The position numbers were made by a program, and so were the translations under genes. The notes under the pieces are model-generated. The model saw only the letters and a list, made by a program, of their open reading frames with translations. It did not search any database and was not told the DNA's origin. DNA of 64,000 nucleotides from Sphingomonas sp. GTDB lineage: Bacteria > Pseudomonadota > Alphaproteobacteria > Sphingomonadales > Sphingomonadaceae. Shown here piece after piece: positions 7,860 through 18,800 of this stretch. Each line of letters begins with the position of its first letter. Within the stretch, counting starts at the first letter, position 1. The stretch lies in the NCBI GenBank assembly GCA_017304655.1, contig JAFKLY010000006.1, positions 1 to 64,000 of the forward strand, given 5' to 3'.

Positions 7860-9312
7860 CCAGCTTGCTCACCACCTTGGCCGCGCTGATACCAACGAGC
7901 GCGTCGAAATCTTGCAACTGGACTCCGCAGGCACCCCCGCCGAAGCCTTCCGCGACTGGCAGACATATACGCTCGCCACCAACGGCAGGCTTGGTCTCTA
8001 TCACGCCAACATCGACCCCGACACCAAGTATGAGATGACCCCGGAGCAATGGACGCGGGCGGTCGAGATATTGGAGGAGGAGCTGGGCTTGCAGGGCCAG
8101 CCCCGTGCCGTCGTTATGCACGAGAAGAACGGGCGCGAGCATATCCATGTCGTATGGGCGCGCGCCGACATGGACACCATGACGCTGCGAAGCGACAGCA
8201 TGAATTACCAGGCGCACGAGCGCGCCAGCTTGCGAATGGAACAGGAGTTCGGCCACGAGCATGTTCCCGGCAAGCACGCCAAGCGCGACCGTGACGCGCA
8301 GCCAGAGTTCCCGACCGCCGACGCCCAACACGACGAATGGCAGCAGGCCGAGCGGGGCAGTATCGACCACCGTGTGCGAAAAGCGCAGGTCAAGGCGCTG
8401 TATGAAGCCAGCGACACCGGCCCCGCCTTCAAGGCCGCACTTGAAGATGCCGGCTACGTTCTGGCGCGCGGCGACCGCCGTGACTTCGTCATCCTCGATG
8501 ACGATGCCAAGGTGCATAGCCTTGGCCGCCAGCTTTCCGGCGTGAAGGCCGCAGCCCTTCGTGCCTTCATGGCCGATGTAGATTCCGAGAGCCTGCCAAG
8601 CGTCAAGGAAGCCCGCGCCGCCATCCGCGAGGCTGGCCGCACCGCGCTATCGCCGGAGGCCGATCTGCCCGGCCTGCCAGATACCACCGCAGAGCCGCAG
8701 CGTCAGGAGCCGACCCCAGCCGAACGCGATACAACGTCGCCGCAGGATGTGGCGGCAGAAGCCGAGCGCCAGCATATCGACGCTGTGCGCCGTGCCGTCA
8801 TGGAGCGTCACGCCACCGAGTTGAAGGAACAGGAACAGCGCCACGCCCGCGAGGTGACGGAGCTACAAGAGAGTCAACAGGCCGCAGCTAACAAGGCCAT
8901 TGAGGACTTCGCCAAGGAGCAGGCGCAGCGCGTGGTTGCGGAGCGCCCGCAGGAGCCGGGCGGCTTTGAGCGTATGTGGCGCAACATCCGCGAGGCTGTG
9001 GACGAGGAAGCCCGCCGTCAGCGCCTTGCCGACGAAGCAAGGCGAGCAACCGACCTTGAGGATCGCCGCAGCGATGAAATCCGCATCATGGTGTCCGGCC
9101 TTGACGCTGCCCAACGCGCGGAGATCAACACCCTTGTTGATCGTCAGGGCAGAGAGCGCGCCGACCTGCTAAACGAGCAGGCGCGCGACCTTAAACGCGC
9201 CATCGAGGACGACGAGCGCGCTCGCCAACTTGCGCGCGAGTATGAGGAACGGCAGCGCGAAGCCCTAGCGCGCGAACGTGAAGGGCCGGAGCGAGATCCC
9301 CGCGCACGCTGA
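7825..9312 (+). CDS. Relaxase/mobilization nuclease (MobA-like)
   Basis: A 495-residue relaxase that nicks the transfer origin and pilots the strand. The relaxase domain fills about residues 1-160, with the family phrase LTPEQWTRAVEI seen here as MTPEQWTRAVEILEEELGLQ, and the HUH metal motif in GREHIHVVWARAD. The region from about residue 300 is a long charged helix rich in Glu, Arg and Ala, likely coiled coil. The start is GTG 7825, with GGAG 7 nt upstream, inside the end of mobC. The reading frame may have lost its C-terminal part: frame 3 stays open past the stop (see the next entry). Confidence 0.87.
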   Translation: MIIKGKSRAGPSQLAHHLGRADTNERVEILQLDSAGTPAEAFRDWQTYTLATNGRLGLYHANIDPDTKYEMTPEQWTRAVEILEEELGLQGQPRAVVMHEKNGREHIHVVWARADMDTMTLRSDSMNYQAHERASLRMEQEFGHEHVPGKHAKRDRDAQPEFPTADAQHDEWQQAERGSIDHRVRKAQVKALYEASDTGPAFKAALEDAGYVLARGDRRDFVILDDDAKVHSLGRQLSGVKAAALRAFMADVDSESLPSVKEARAAIREAGRTALSPEADLPGLPDTTAEPQRQEPTPAERDTTSPQDVAAEAERQHIDAVRRAVMERHATELKEQEQRHAREVTELQESQQAAANKAIEDFAKEQAQRVVAERPQEPGGFERMWRNIREAVDEEARRQRLADEARRATDLEDRRSDEIRIMVSGLDAAQRAEINTLVDRQGRERADLLNEQARDLKRAIEDDERARQLAREYEERQREALAREREGPERDPRAR

Positions 9313-9371
9313 CAGGCTCGCGTTTCCTGCAATCACAACCGGGCCTGCTGCTAGGACAGATTGCCAGCCTA

Positions 9372-9701
9372 GTGCCGCAAGCCGCCAAATCGGTATCGCG
9401 CTTCGTGCGCGGCACGGCGCTTGCGCTTGTGCCGAGCCTTGTATCACGCTTCATGGCGGTTGCCCGACGCACCAAGAAAGCCAAGGGCGGGGCTGGTAGC
9501 ACCAGCCATACCGAAATCACATCCAGTTTCTTTTCGACTTCGGGCAGCACGTCCGAGGGCGGGGCCGACGGTGCCGACTTGGGGTCGATGTTCCTTGCTC
9601 CCCCCTTGGCTCCACGCCCGAAACCACCGCGCGCGGTGCGCCGTCGCCTGCGTTCCAGATTCCGCGCACGGCAGTTCCTGAAACCGCCTTGGATGCGCTA
9701 G
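9372..9701 (+). CDS. Possible small ORF or frameshifted relaxase tail
   Basis: A 109-residue frame from GTG 9372 encodes a basic protein, with FVRGTALALVPSLVSRFMA near the start and an arginine/proline-rich end. The same frame is open back to 9282, inside the relaxase, with continuous coding-like sequence (LTGSRFLQSQPGLLLGQIAS) but no start codon and no good ribosome site. This suggests either a small downstream gene translated by coupling or a frameshift that cut a longer relaxase. I cannot decide between these from the sequence. Confidence 0.35.
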   Translation: MPQAAKSVSRFVRGTALALVPSLVSRFMAVARRTKKAKGGAGSTSHTEITSSFFSTSGSTSEGGADGADLGSMFLAPPLAPRPKPPRAVRRRLRSRFRARQFLKPPWMR

Positions 9702-9914
9702 GGAGCGACGCGCTATTGGCGATCATGGATGCTGATCTTGCAAGATGAGCTTGTTCTGACAAATTTCGCGGCACCGACTGCAACGGGGAGCATCCGCCCG
9801 ACACATTGAAAGAAAATTACCTTTGCCCTGTGGCATGATACCGGCCAAAGTGGGAACCGATAGCGCTCCGAGTGCAGCAGCAGTAGGGGCGCGTCATCCG
9901 GAAAAAGAATAGAG

Positions 9915-9942
9915 ACATGGGGCGAAACCCCATGTTTTGTTT
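9915..9942. terminator. Terminator-like hairpin in front of hsdM
   Basis: ACATGGGG-CGAAA-CCCCATGT is a perfect 8-bp stem followed by TTTGTTT. It ends 27 nt before the hsdM ATG. It could end mob-region transcripts, or attenuate hsdM if the promoter lies upstream of it. On the minus strand the stem is followed by CTCTATTCTTTTT, so it could act in both directions. Confidence 0.7.
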
Positions 9943-9969
9943 CGTGCGGAAACGACAGGGGATTAATAG

Positions 9970-11988
9970 ATGCAAAGAGAGGAAATCCGCAGCCTTAGCG
10001 GATTTGTGTGGTCAGTCGCGGATATACTTCGTGGGGACTTCAAGCAGTCTGAATACGGCAAAGTTATCCTTCCTTTTGTCGTATTGCGCCGACTGGACTG
10101 CATCCTTGAATCTGCCAAGGACGCCGTTCTCGAAGCTGCAAATTCGATTCCCGAAGGCGTCGACGACGCCACTCGCGACATGATTTTGTTCGGCGCGGTG
10201 GGGGATAACGTGAAAGTTTACAACCTGTCCCGTTTCACGCTGACCACCCTCAAGGGCCAAGACCCCGGTCAGCTTCATGCCAATCTGGTCGACTATATCA
10301 CCAAGTTTTCGACTAACGTCCGCGACATCTTTCTCGACAAGTTTCTGTTCACGGACCAGCTCAAGCGTCTCAAAGAGGGGGATATCCTCTGGAACGTCTT
10401 TGAGCGTTTCACAGAAATCGACCTGCATCCAGATGCCGTCAGCAACATTGAGATGGGCTACCTCTTCGAGGAGCTAATCCGCCGCTTCTCGGAAATTTCT
10501 AACGAGACTGCGGGTGAGCACTTCACCCCTCGCGAGGTGATTAGCCTGATCGTGGATTTGCTGATCGCCAACGACGATACCAAGCTGACTGGGCGCGGCA
10601 TCATCAGGCAGGTCTATGACCCGGCCTGCGGTACGGGAGGTATGCTCGCACTTACAGAAGCCGCTTTACAGGAGTTTAATCCTTCAATCCGCGTCGAATT
10701 GTTCGGGCAGGAATTGAACGGTGAATCCTTCGGCATCTGTAAATCCGACATGCTCGTGACGGGCCACGATCCTGAGCAGATCGCCTTTGGCAACACGCTC
10801 ACGCATGACGCACATAAGGATAAGCGATTCCACTACATGTTGTCGAACCCGCCTTACGGCGTGGACTGGAAAAAGTATCAAGACGCGATTAAGGCCGAAG
10901 CTGACTTAATGGGCTCCGATGGCCGCTTCGGTGCAGGGACGCCGCGCATTTCCGATGGCCAGCTTCTCTTCCTTCAGCACATGATCTCTAAAATGCGAGA
11001 CGATGAAATTGGCTCGCGCATTGGCATCGTCATGAACGGTTCGCCCTTATTTTCTGGTGGAGCGGGGTCCGGTGAAAGCGAAATCCGTCGATGGATGTTT
11101 GAGAAAGATTGGGTTGAGGCGATTGTAGCTCTCCCCACCGACTTGTTCTATAACACCGGCATTCAGACCTATGTATGGTTACTAACCAACCGCAAGCCCG
11201 CCAATCGCCGGGGCAAGGTGCAGCTGATCGACGCCAGCGGCGAACGGTTCTGGCGCTCCATGCGCAAATCTCTAGGCTCCAAGCGCCGAGAGATACCCGA
11301 AGAAGCTCGCGCCGACATCGTGCGCATTTACGAAGGGTTCCTGAACGGTGATAGCGGTGCAGGCGACGTTGCAAAAATCTTTGACGTTGCCGACTTCGGC
11401 TATCGTGAAATCCGCGTCGAACGCCCGCTGCGCCTGAATTTTCAGGCAAATCAAGAGCGGATCGCCCGCCTCGCTGCGGAGAAGGTGTATGCGCGCCTGG
11501 CAGAAGACGAGCGGGAAGAGATCGAAGTCGCCTTGCTGGGGATGGGAGACAAGCTTTTCACCAACCGCGAGGCCTTCGAGAATACGTTGGCTAAGGCGCT
11601 CAAGGCAGATGGTGTGAAGATTGCTGGGCCAGTCAAAAAAGCAATTCTTTCAGCACTCTCCGAGCGCGACGAGCAAGCTGACATTTGCACTGACAAGGAC
11701 GGCAATCCAGAACCGGACACAGATTTGCGCGATCATGAGCTTGTGCCGCTTAATGAAGACTGGCGCGAGTATGTGGCGCGAGAGGTGAAGCCATTCGCTG
11801 CCGATGCGTGGGTGGATGAATCCTACCGCGACGCCCGCGACCGCGAAATCGGCCGCGTCGGTTACGAGATCAACTTCAATCGCTATTTCTACCGCTACAC
11901 TCCGCCGCGCCCGCTTGATGAAATCGACGCGGAACTTAAGGCGCTGGAAGTAGAGATCGCGGGCCTACTGCAAGAGGTTGCGGCGTGA
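9970..11988 (+). CDS. hsdM: Type I restriction-modification DNA methyltransferase subunit
   Basis: A 672-residue adenine N6-methyltransferase that marks host DNA and forms the core of the type I complex. The N-terminal helical HsdM domain spans about residues 8-150. SAM-binding motif I is VYDPACGTGGML and catalytic motif IV is SNPPYGVDW. A C-terminal extension of about 150 residues (DKDGNPEPDTDLRDHELVPL onward) makes it longer than classic 500-residue HsdM, as in a subset of the family. AGGGG precedes ATG 9970. It is the first of five genes joined by 4-nt overlaps; the stop overlaps hsdS in GTGA. Confidence 0.95.
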   Translation: MQREEIRSLSGFVWSVADILRGDFKQSEYGKVILPFVVLRRLDCILESAKDAVLEAANSIPEGVDDATRDMILFGAVGDNVKVYNLSRFTLTTLKGQDPGQLHANLVDYITKFSTNVRDIFLDKFLFTDQLKRLKEGDILWNVFERFTEIDLHPDAVSNIEMGYLFEELIRRFSEISNETAGEHFTPREVISLIVDLLIANDDTKLTGRGIIRQVYDPACGTGGMLALTEAALQEFNPSIRVELFGQELNGESFGICKSDMLVTGHDPEQIAFGNTLTHDAHKDKRFHYMLSNPPYGVDWKKYQDAIKAEADLMGSDGRFGAGTPRISDGQLLFLQHMISKMRDDEIGSRIGIVMNGSPLFSGGAGSGESEIRRWMFEKDWVEAIVALPTDLFYNTGIQTYVWLLTNRKPANRRGKVQLIDASGERFWRSMRKSLGSKRREIPEEARADIVRIYEGFLNGDSGAGDVAKIFDVADFGYREIRVERPLRLNFQANQERIARLAAEKVYARLAEDEREEIEVALLGMGDKLFTNREAFENTLAKALKADGVKIAGPVKKAILSALSERDEQADICTDKDGNPEPDTDLRDHELVPLNEDWREYVAREVKPFAADAWVDESYRDARDREIGRVGYEINFNRYFYRYTPPRPLDEIDAELKALEVEIAGLLQEVAA

Positions 11989-13199
11989 CGCTAATTTTTC
12001 AGCACCATCGTCTCGACCACTTGTTCCGCGAGGTAAAGCAGACGATCCCGCTCGCGGAGTCGGAACTTCTAACGCCCAGCACAGTGTATGGTGTCGTGCC
12101 CCAGTCTTCGCTCCCCTCAAAACCTCACCAAGTCATGCGCGAGGGATATGAGGTGCATCCTGCCATGCCGGGAGATTTTGTGATCTCCATGAGCAGCTTC
12201 CTTCACGGTTTTGAATATTGCACGCGCTACGGCGGTATTTCTCCTGACTACACCCTGCTGCGCCCCCGCTTTGATGAGCAAATTGGCAGGTTTCTTAGAT
12301 ATTCCTTGAAATCCGATTTTCTGATCCAACAGCTAACTGTGTTCCGAAATGGCATCCGGCAAGGTCAGCGGCTTCAATGGAATAGGGTGCGCTATGTTAA
12401 AATTCCCGTTCCAGATGCTGATGCCGCAAGCGTAGTTGCGGATTTCCTAGACTGTGAAACCGCCCGCATCGACCAGTTGATCGAGAAGAAACGCCTTTTC
12501 GTGACCGGCGTGGCGCGTCGGATTGAGGCGCTTGTGGATCAAGCAATTTCAGACGCCGATGTTCCACGCATACGATTTGAGCACCTCACGCATCGCGTTT
12601 CTCGTCCGGTTACGTTATCCGAGCATGATGAGCTGGTTCGGCTTGGCCTCTATAACCGGGGGCGCGGCATTTTCAAAAAGCCCGCTGCCGATGAAGAAGG
12701 CATGGGCGATTCCGAGTTCTGCTTCGTTGAGGCTGGCGACCTAATCCTCAGCGGCCAATTCGCATGGGAGGGCGCAGTCGCCATCGCGACCGCCGAGGAA
12801 GAAGGCTGCGTCGTCTCGCACCGATACCCTGTTTATCGCGGCAAGGCCGGGGTTAGCACCTCGTATTTACTCGGTCTCTTTCGCAGCAGCTACGGTGATT
12901 TCCTTCTCAATGAAGCGTCGAGAGGTTCGGCTGGTCGCAACCGCCCCCTGAACATCCGCCGACTTGGAAAGGAAAAAATCCCGGTTGCCGGATTGGCATT
13001 GCAGCAGGCCGTTGAGCAAGCGGTCGATTTCGAACGGCGGTTAAAGGGAAAAACAGAACAGTCGATTGCCCGGTTAGAGGAGTTCCGTGCCGCGCTCATC
13101 ACCGCAGCCGTGACCGGACAAATCGACGTGGCGACTTGGGGCAAGCATAGTCAGACAGATCGTCGCCTTGACCAGATCGAGGAGGCCATGCGGGCATGA
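11985..13199 (+). CDS. hsdS: Type I restriction specificity subunit
   Basis: A 404-residue DNA recognition subunit. Two target-recognition domains are visible, about residues 1-150 and 190-350, each followed by a helical spacer. The spacers are recognisable by repeated endings: VADFLDCETARIDQLIEKKR after the first and LKGKTEQSIARLEEFRAALI after the second. The C-terminal ITAAVTGQIDV is a familiar HsdS ending. The start is GTG 11985 overlapping the hsdM stop. The specificity cannot be read from sequence alone. The Abi gene overlaps its end by 4 nt. Confidence 0.92.
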   Translation: MTLIFQHHRLDHLFREVKQTIPLAESELLTPSTVYGVVPQSSLPSKPHQVMREGYEVHPAMPGDFVISMSSFLHGFEYCTRYGGISPDYTLLRPRFDEQIGRFLRYSLKSDFLIQQLTVFRNGIRQGQRLQWNRVRYVKIPVPDADAASVVADFLDCETARIDQLIEKKRLFVTGVARRIEALVDQAISDADVPRIRFEHLTHRVSRPVTLSEHDELVRLGLYNRGRGIFKKPAADEEGMGDSEFCFVEAGDLILSGQFAWEGAVAIATAEEEGCVVSHRYPVYRGKAGVSTSYLLGLFRSSYGDFLLNEASRGSAGRNRPLNIRRLGKEKIPVAGLALQQAVEQAVDFERRLKGKTEQSIARLEEFRAALITAAVTGQIDVATWGKHSQTDRRLDQIEEAMRA

Positions 13200-14065
13200 G
13201 ATTGACCGCTAAATCTCTAGAACACCTGACTGGGATCATCACGGGAGATTCCCGAAAAAGTCCATATCGGTCCGGCCCTCAGCTTGTCGGCTTTTTCAAT
13301 GATTTCGGCGAAAGCGACCTCTATGGGCAGGGCTTTCCCTCACGCGCTCAATTCGCGCGCGCCAAACTGGACAAGTTTAATGGCATGGACACGATGAAGG
13401 ATATCGTGTCCACAGCCTTTGATTTTATCGGCGAAGATGGTTTCAATGCCGAGAACGTGGCCTATCAGTTCAATCAAATTCTGTCCCGTGATGGCTTCCG
13501 ACTAGTCAAGAAAGATGACTACGGCTGGATGGAAGGGGATAGGGAAGTCAGGATCAATCCACGTTTTGAAGTCAGCACCCTTGGGCAAAACGTCATGGCA
13601 CCTACAAGCCTTGTCGCGATCAGCCATGAGGCCATCACCGAGCAAGTGCGCAAGGCTAGTCAAAAAATTGAGTCCGGCGATTACTCTGGTGCGATCACCA
13701 ACGCCTATACTTTGGTTGAGCACCTCCTAAAGCTCTTGCTCGCAGAAACGGCCACAGCTTTCAAGGAAACCGAGGGTGATATCAGGGCGCTCTACAAGGC
13801 GCTACAGCCATCCTTAAGCCTTGACCCTGCCAAACTTGAGGAGCCGCTTAAGCCGATAGCGGGCGGTTTCCAGTCATTGATCGGCGGACTTTACGAAATG
13901 GCCAACAAGGGCAGCGACCGCCACGCTCGTCGCTTCAATCCCGCGCGGCATCACGCTAAGCTAGCTGTCAATGCGGCCTTCGCTCTTTGCGATTTTCTTG
14001 TTGAGAGTCGAGACTATCAGAAAGCACGGGCAGCCAATGCTCTAGAAAAAGAGGATGCGGCATGA
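13196..14065 (+). CDS. Abortive-infection family protein embedded in the type I operon
   Basis: A 289-residue protein whose C-terminal half (about residues 150-270) matches the abortive infection C-terminal domain: SGDYSGAITNAYTLVEHLLK followed later by YEMANKGSDRHARRF and a helical end. The N-terminal half looks like a separate domain of unknown role. Proteins with this domain are thought to act as effectors that stop growth or degrade RNA in infected cells. ATG 13196 overlaps the hsdS stop, and its own stop overlaps the next gene, so it is made together with the restriction subunits. I infer a back-up defence triggered when restriction fails. Confidence 0.75.
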   Translation: MRLTAKSLEHLTGIITGDSRKSPYRSGPQLVGFFNDFGESDLYGQGFPSRAQFARAKLDKFNGMDTMKDIVSTAFDFIGEDGFNAENVAYQFNQILSRDGFRLVKKDDYGWMEGDREVRINPRFEVSTLGQNVMAPTSLVAISHEAITEQVRKASQKIESGDYSGAITNAYTLVEHLLKLLLAETATAFKETEGDIRALYKALQPSLSLDPAKLEEPLKPIAGGFQSLIGGLYEMANKGSDRHARRFNPARHHAKLAVNAAFALCDFLVESRDYQKARAANALEKEDAA

Positions 14066-15888
14066 GCGGAATTGTTGGGGAAGCGAAAACGGTTCGTAAG
14101 CTTCTTAAAGGCGAGAAGTATTCCATCGATTACTATCAGCGCGAATACAAATGGGGCGAGAAGCAAGCCCGCGAGTTGATCGATGATCTCACCGGCAAGT
14201 TCCTTGAAGAATATCAGCCCACCCACGCACGCAAAAAGATTGCCGAATATCCCCACTATTTCCTCGGCGCGATTATCGTAAGTAAGAAGGAGGGGGCCAA
14301 CTATCTCGTTGACGGTCAACAACGCCTCACCAGCCTTACCCTGCTTCTGATCCTTCTGCGAAATCTTCAGCGCGAACGCGATGACCTCGTGAACGTCGAT
14401 GAGCTGATTGTCTCCGAAAAGTTCGGCGAAAAATCATTCAACTTGGACGTTGATGAGCGCGCGCCGTGCATGGCTGCACTCTTCGAGCAGGAGGACTTTG
14501 ACCCCACCGACCGTTCGGAATCCGTGCAGAACCTGTATGCGCGATACGAGGACATGAAGAGCGCGTGGCCCGAAGAATTGCGCGGTGATGCGCTCCCTTA
14601 CTTCATCGACTGGCTGATGGAAAACGTCCATTTGGTAGAAATCACAGCGTATTCAGACGACGACGCTTACACGATCTTCGAGACGATGAATGATCGCGGA
14701 CTGTCACTCAGCCCAACGGATATGCTCAAAGGATATCTGCTGGCGAATATCGCTGAGAACAAGCGTGTCGCGGCCAACAACCGTTGGCGTTCCCGCATCG
14801 CTGAATTGAACGAAGCGGGCAAGGAAGTGGAATCAGACTTTTTCAAGGCATGGCTTCGCAGTCAGTTCGCTACAAAAATCCGTGAGCGCAAGCGCGGAGC
14901 CAAACCAGAGGACTTCGACCGCATTGGCACGGAGTTCCACCGATGGTTACGCGACACCAGCAGAGCGAACGGCTTGATCGGAGAGGATGACTTCTTCCGC
15001 TTCATCGAGCGCGATTTCGACTTTTACGCGCGACACTATCTGCTGGCTATGAAAGCATCCCAAACGCGCGTGCCGGGGCTGGAAGCTGTTCAATACAATT
15101 CACAAAACGGGTTCACGCTTCAATACATGCTTCTGCTTGCTCCGCTCAAACCGGAGGACGACCCCAACATCGCCAAGCTGAAAATGAATATAGTCGCGCG
15201 TTTCGTGGACATCCTGATTGCCCGGCGCATTTGGAATTTCCGCAGTATCGCATATTCGACGATGCAATACGCAATGTTCCTGGTTATGCGCGAGATCAGG
15301 GGCCTCGATGTTCAAGCTTTGGCTGCCAAGCTGGTCGAGCAGCTTTCAGAGCAGGATGAGACGTTCGAGAGTAATGACCGACTCTATGTGCACCAGCAGA
15401 ACCGATACCTGATCCACCGGCTACTGGCACGTCTGACTGAGTATGTGGAAACGCAGTCGGGACAGCCTTCTCGCTATCCTGAATATGTTGCCGAAGGGCG
15501 CGAACGCTACGAGGTCGAACATATTTGGGCGAACCATGCCGAACGGCATACTGACGAGTTCTCGCATCCCGCCGACTTTGCGGAGTATCGCAATCGTATC
15601 GGCGGACTTCTGCTCCTGCCGAAAGCCTTTAATGCTAGCTACGGCGATCTTCCCTACAAAGACAAGCTTCTGCACTACCGGACGCAGAACCTACTGGCGC
15701 ACTCTCTTCACCCCGATTGCTACGACCGAAATCCGGGCTTCGTCCGTTTCGTGAAGGAGTCTGGATTGCCGTTCGAGGCCGTTCCGGATTTTGCGAAGGT
15801 GAATCTTGATGATCGCGGACGACTTTATCAGAGTTTGGCGGAGCGCGTTTGGAACCCACAAGACCTTTTAGAAATGGGGGCGCAATGA
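14062..15888 (+). CDS. GmrSD-like DUF262/DUF1524 nuclease embedded in the type I operon
   Basis: A 608-residue protein with an N-terminal DUF262 domain and a C-terminal DUF1524 HNH-like domain. The first shows YSIDYYQREYKWGEKQAREL and VDGQQRLTSLTLLL, the DGQQR loop linked to NTP binding and hydrolysis. The second shows YEVEHIWANH and NRIGGLLLLPKAFNASYGD, the histidine and asparagine positions of the nuclease. GmrSD enzymes are type IV systems that cut modified phage DNA. Here the gene sits between hsdS and hsdR rather than alone. Both ends overlap neighbours by 4 nt (ATGA). Confidence 0.82.
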   Translation: MSGIVGEAKTVRKLLKGEKYSIDYYQREYKWGEKQARELIDDLTGKFLEEYQPTHARKKIAEYPHYFLGAIIVSKKEGANYLVDGQQRLTSLTLLLILLRNLQRERDDLVNVDELIVSEKFGEKSFNLDVDERAPCMAALFEQEDFDPTDRSESVQNLYARYEDMKSAWPEELRGDALPYFIDWLMENVHLVEITAYSDDDAYTIFETMNDRGLSLSPTDMLKGYLLANIAENKRVAANNRWRSRIAELNEAGKEVESDFFKAWLRSQFATKIRERKRGAKPEDFDRIGTEFHRWLRDTSRANGLIGEDDFFRFIERDFDFYARHYLLAMKASQTRVPGLEAVQYNSQNGFTLQYMLLLAPLKPEDDPNIAKLKMNIVARFVDILIARRIWNFRSIAYSTMQYAMFLVMREIRGLDVQALAAKLVEQLSEQDETFESNDRLYVHQQNRYLIHRLLARLTEYVETQSGQPSRYPEYVAEGRERYEVEHIWANHAERHTDEFSHPADFAEYRNRIGGLLLLPKAFNASYGDLPYKDKLLHYRTQNLLAHSLHPDCYDRNPGFVRFVKESGLPFEAVPDFAKVNLDDRGRLYQSLAERVWNPQDLLEMGAQ

Positions 15889-18800
15889 GCACCGCCGCGC
15901 ATAATGCCCACAAGGAACAGGTGGTGCAGGATCACCTGATCGCCCGGCTTGTCGCCGGTGAGGGCTATGAATTACGTGATGCCAAGGCTGACTATGACCG
16001 GGCACTGGCGATGGACAGGGCCTTGATCCTGCGCTTCGTCCAAAACACCCAACCCGACGAATGGACCAAGCTAGAAGGGCATTACACGTCGGCGGCGGAG
16101 GACACATTCTTCAAACAGCTCGAAAAATCCCTCAAGGATCGCGGGCTGCTGGATGTGCTTCGGCAGGGGATCAAGATTGTTCCCGGCATTAAGTTCGCGC
16201 TGTGCTACTTCCGCCCCGCCAGCGGCTTGGAACCCAAGCGCGTCACCGAATACGAGGCCAATATCCTCTCGGTGATGAAGGAGGTCGAATACAGCGAACG
16301 CCACGGCGGGCGGTTGGACGTAGCCTTGTTCCTTAATGGCCTGCCCGTTGCCACGATGGAGGCCAAGAACCTCCTTACCGGCTCCAATTTTCGGCACGCC
16401 GAAAAGCAATATCGGCAGGACCGCTCCCCAGCAGGCGAGCCGTTACTGACCTTCAAGCGCGGGGCGTTGGTTCATTTCGCGCTGGATGAAGACAACGTAT
16501 CCATGACCACGCGGCTGCAAAATGGCCGCACCCGATTCCTGCCGTTCAATCGGGGCCGCGATGGGGGGGCGGGGAATCCCGACATCGAGGACGAGTTCCG
16601 TGTCGCCTACCTCTATAACTCTGGTGAATGGGGCGCGGCGATTTTTTCTCGTGCCGTATTGCTCGACATCATCGGACGTTTCATCCACCTCGACACCAGT
16701 GGCAAGTCCGAGGCTCTGATCTTTCCGCGCTTCCAGCAGCTTGACGCCGTGCGCAAGCTCATGGCGCACGCGGGGCAGTTTGGCGCGGGGCGCAATTACC
16801 TGATCCAGCACTCTGCCGGTTCGGGCAAATCCAACACTATCGGCTGGCTTGCGCACCACGCGATCAACCTGCACGACACGGACGACAAAGCGGTATTCAA
16901 CACCGCGATTATCGTCACCGACCGTATCGTGCTGGACCGCCAGCTTCAAAATACCGTGTCGCAGTTCGAGCAGACGCAAGGCGTCGTGCGCAAGATCGAC
17001 GGCACATCGAAGCAACTCAAGCAGGCTATCGCCAAGGGTGCCCGCATCATCGTCACCACGATCCAGAAATTTTCAACTGAGCATCTGAAAGAGATTTCTG
17101 GTCAGGGTGATCGCACCTTCGCCGTCATCGTGGACGAAGCGCACAGCAGCCAATCCGGTAAATCCGCCCAGGCCATGACCGACGCGCTCACCCGCGCAGC
17201 GGATTCCAGTGACGACATTGAGGACATCATCGCCGCCTATCAAAAGGCGCGCGGCCCGCAGGCGAATATCAGCTTCTTTGCCTTCACCGCGACCCCCCGC
17301 AACGTCACGCTCGAACGCTTTGGCACGAAAGGTGCGGACGGGCTGCCGCATCCGTTCCATCTCTATTCTATGCGTCAGGCCATCGAAGAGGGCTTCATTC
17401 TGGACGTTCTCCAGAATTACATGACTTACAAAGCCTACTACGAGCTGGAAAAGGCTATTGAGGATGACCCGCAATTGAGCGGGCGGCGTGGTCAGAGCCG
17501 GGTTGCGCGCTACGCCAACCTTCATCCCACAGCAATCGGCCAGAAGGTCGAGATCATAGTCGAGCATTTCCGCCGCCATGTCGCCAAAATGCTGGACGGA
17601 CAGGCCAAGGCCATGATCGTCACTGGTAGTCGCGATCATGCGCTGCGCTACTTCTTCGGTGTGCGTGATTACATCAAGGCGCAGGGCTACACCGACCTTC
17701 GCGCCCTTGTCGCTTTCTCCGGCGAGCTAAATTTTGATGGTCAAACCTATACAGAAGCCGATTTGACAGGCTTTGCCGAAACCGAGCTTCCGGGTCGCTT
17801 CGACGGCTTCAAGCCGGACGGCACACCCTATCCCGAACAGTATCAAATCCTGATCGTCGCCGAGAAATACCAGACCGGCTTCGACCAACCCAAGCTCTGC
17901 GCCATGTATGTAGATCGCAAGCTGGCGGGCCTACAGGCGGTGCAAACGCTGTCTCGCTTGAACCGCACCCGGCCCGGCAAGGATCAGACCTATATTCTCG
18001 ACTTCCAGAACGCCATCGAAGACATACAGGACGCCTTCCGGCCCTATTTCGAGGTGACGGCGCTCGAAGCCAATTCTGATCCTAATCTCGTTTACGATCT
18101 TGAAGGGCGCCTCTTCAAATTCGCCTATCTCGACAAGGACGAGATCGAACGGTTTGCAGCAACCTATTATCAGGGTGCGCTCGACGGACATGACCGCGCG
18201 CGGCTCGAAGGACTCGTCCGTCAGGCCGTCGCTCGGTTTGAAGCCGATGACGATGAGGGTCGGCAGGAGGAGTTCCGCCAGCTTCTGCGCAGCTACATGC
18301 GTTTCTATAGCTTCATCGCGCAAGTTATGAAGCTGGAAGATACCAGCCTCGAAAAGCTGTATTCCTATGGCGCATGGCTTGCCCGTCTGCTTCCAAACCG
18401 ACAGATTCCGCCCGAGATCGAGATCACCGACGACATGCTCCGGTTGCAAAAGTTCAAAGTAGAGCAAAAAGAGCAGGGTGACGCCTCACTCGCTGCCGGC
18501 GACACGGCGGCGCTCAAGGCGATCAGCGAGTTTGGTGCCAAGCCCTATACAGAGGATGAAAAGAAAGAGCTTTCTGAGATCGTCAAGGCGTTCAATGAGC
18601 GCCACGGCACGCAGTTCACCCAGGCCGACATGATCCGCTTTGAGCAGGTGAATGAGGAAATCCTTGGCGATGACCTTGCGGACATGCTCCGCAACAACCC
18701 GCCGGATGTCGTTTATGCCGCCTTCGCCCAAGCCTTCTTTCAGGGTGCAGTTCGCATGTTCCAGCGCGATAACGAAATGCGCAATATCGTGCTGACCGAT

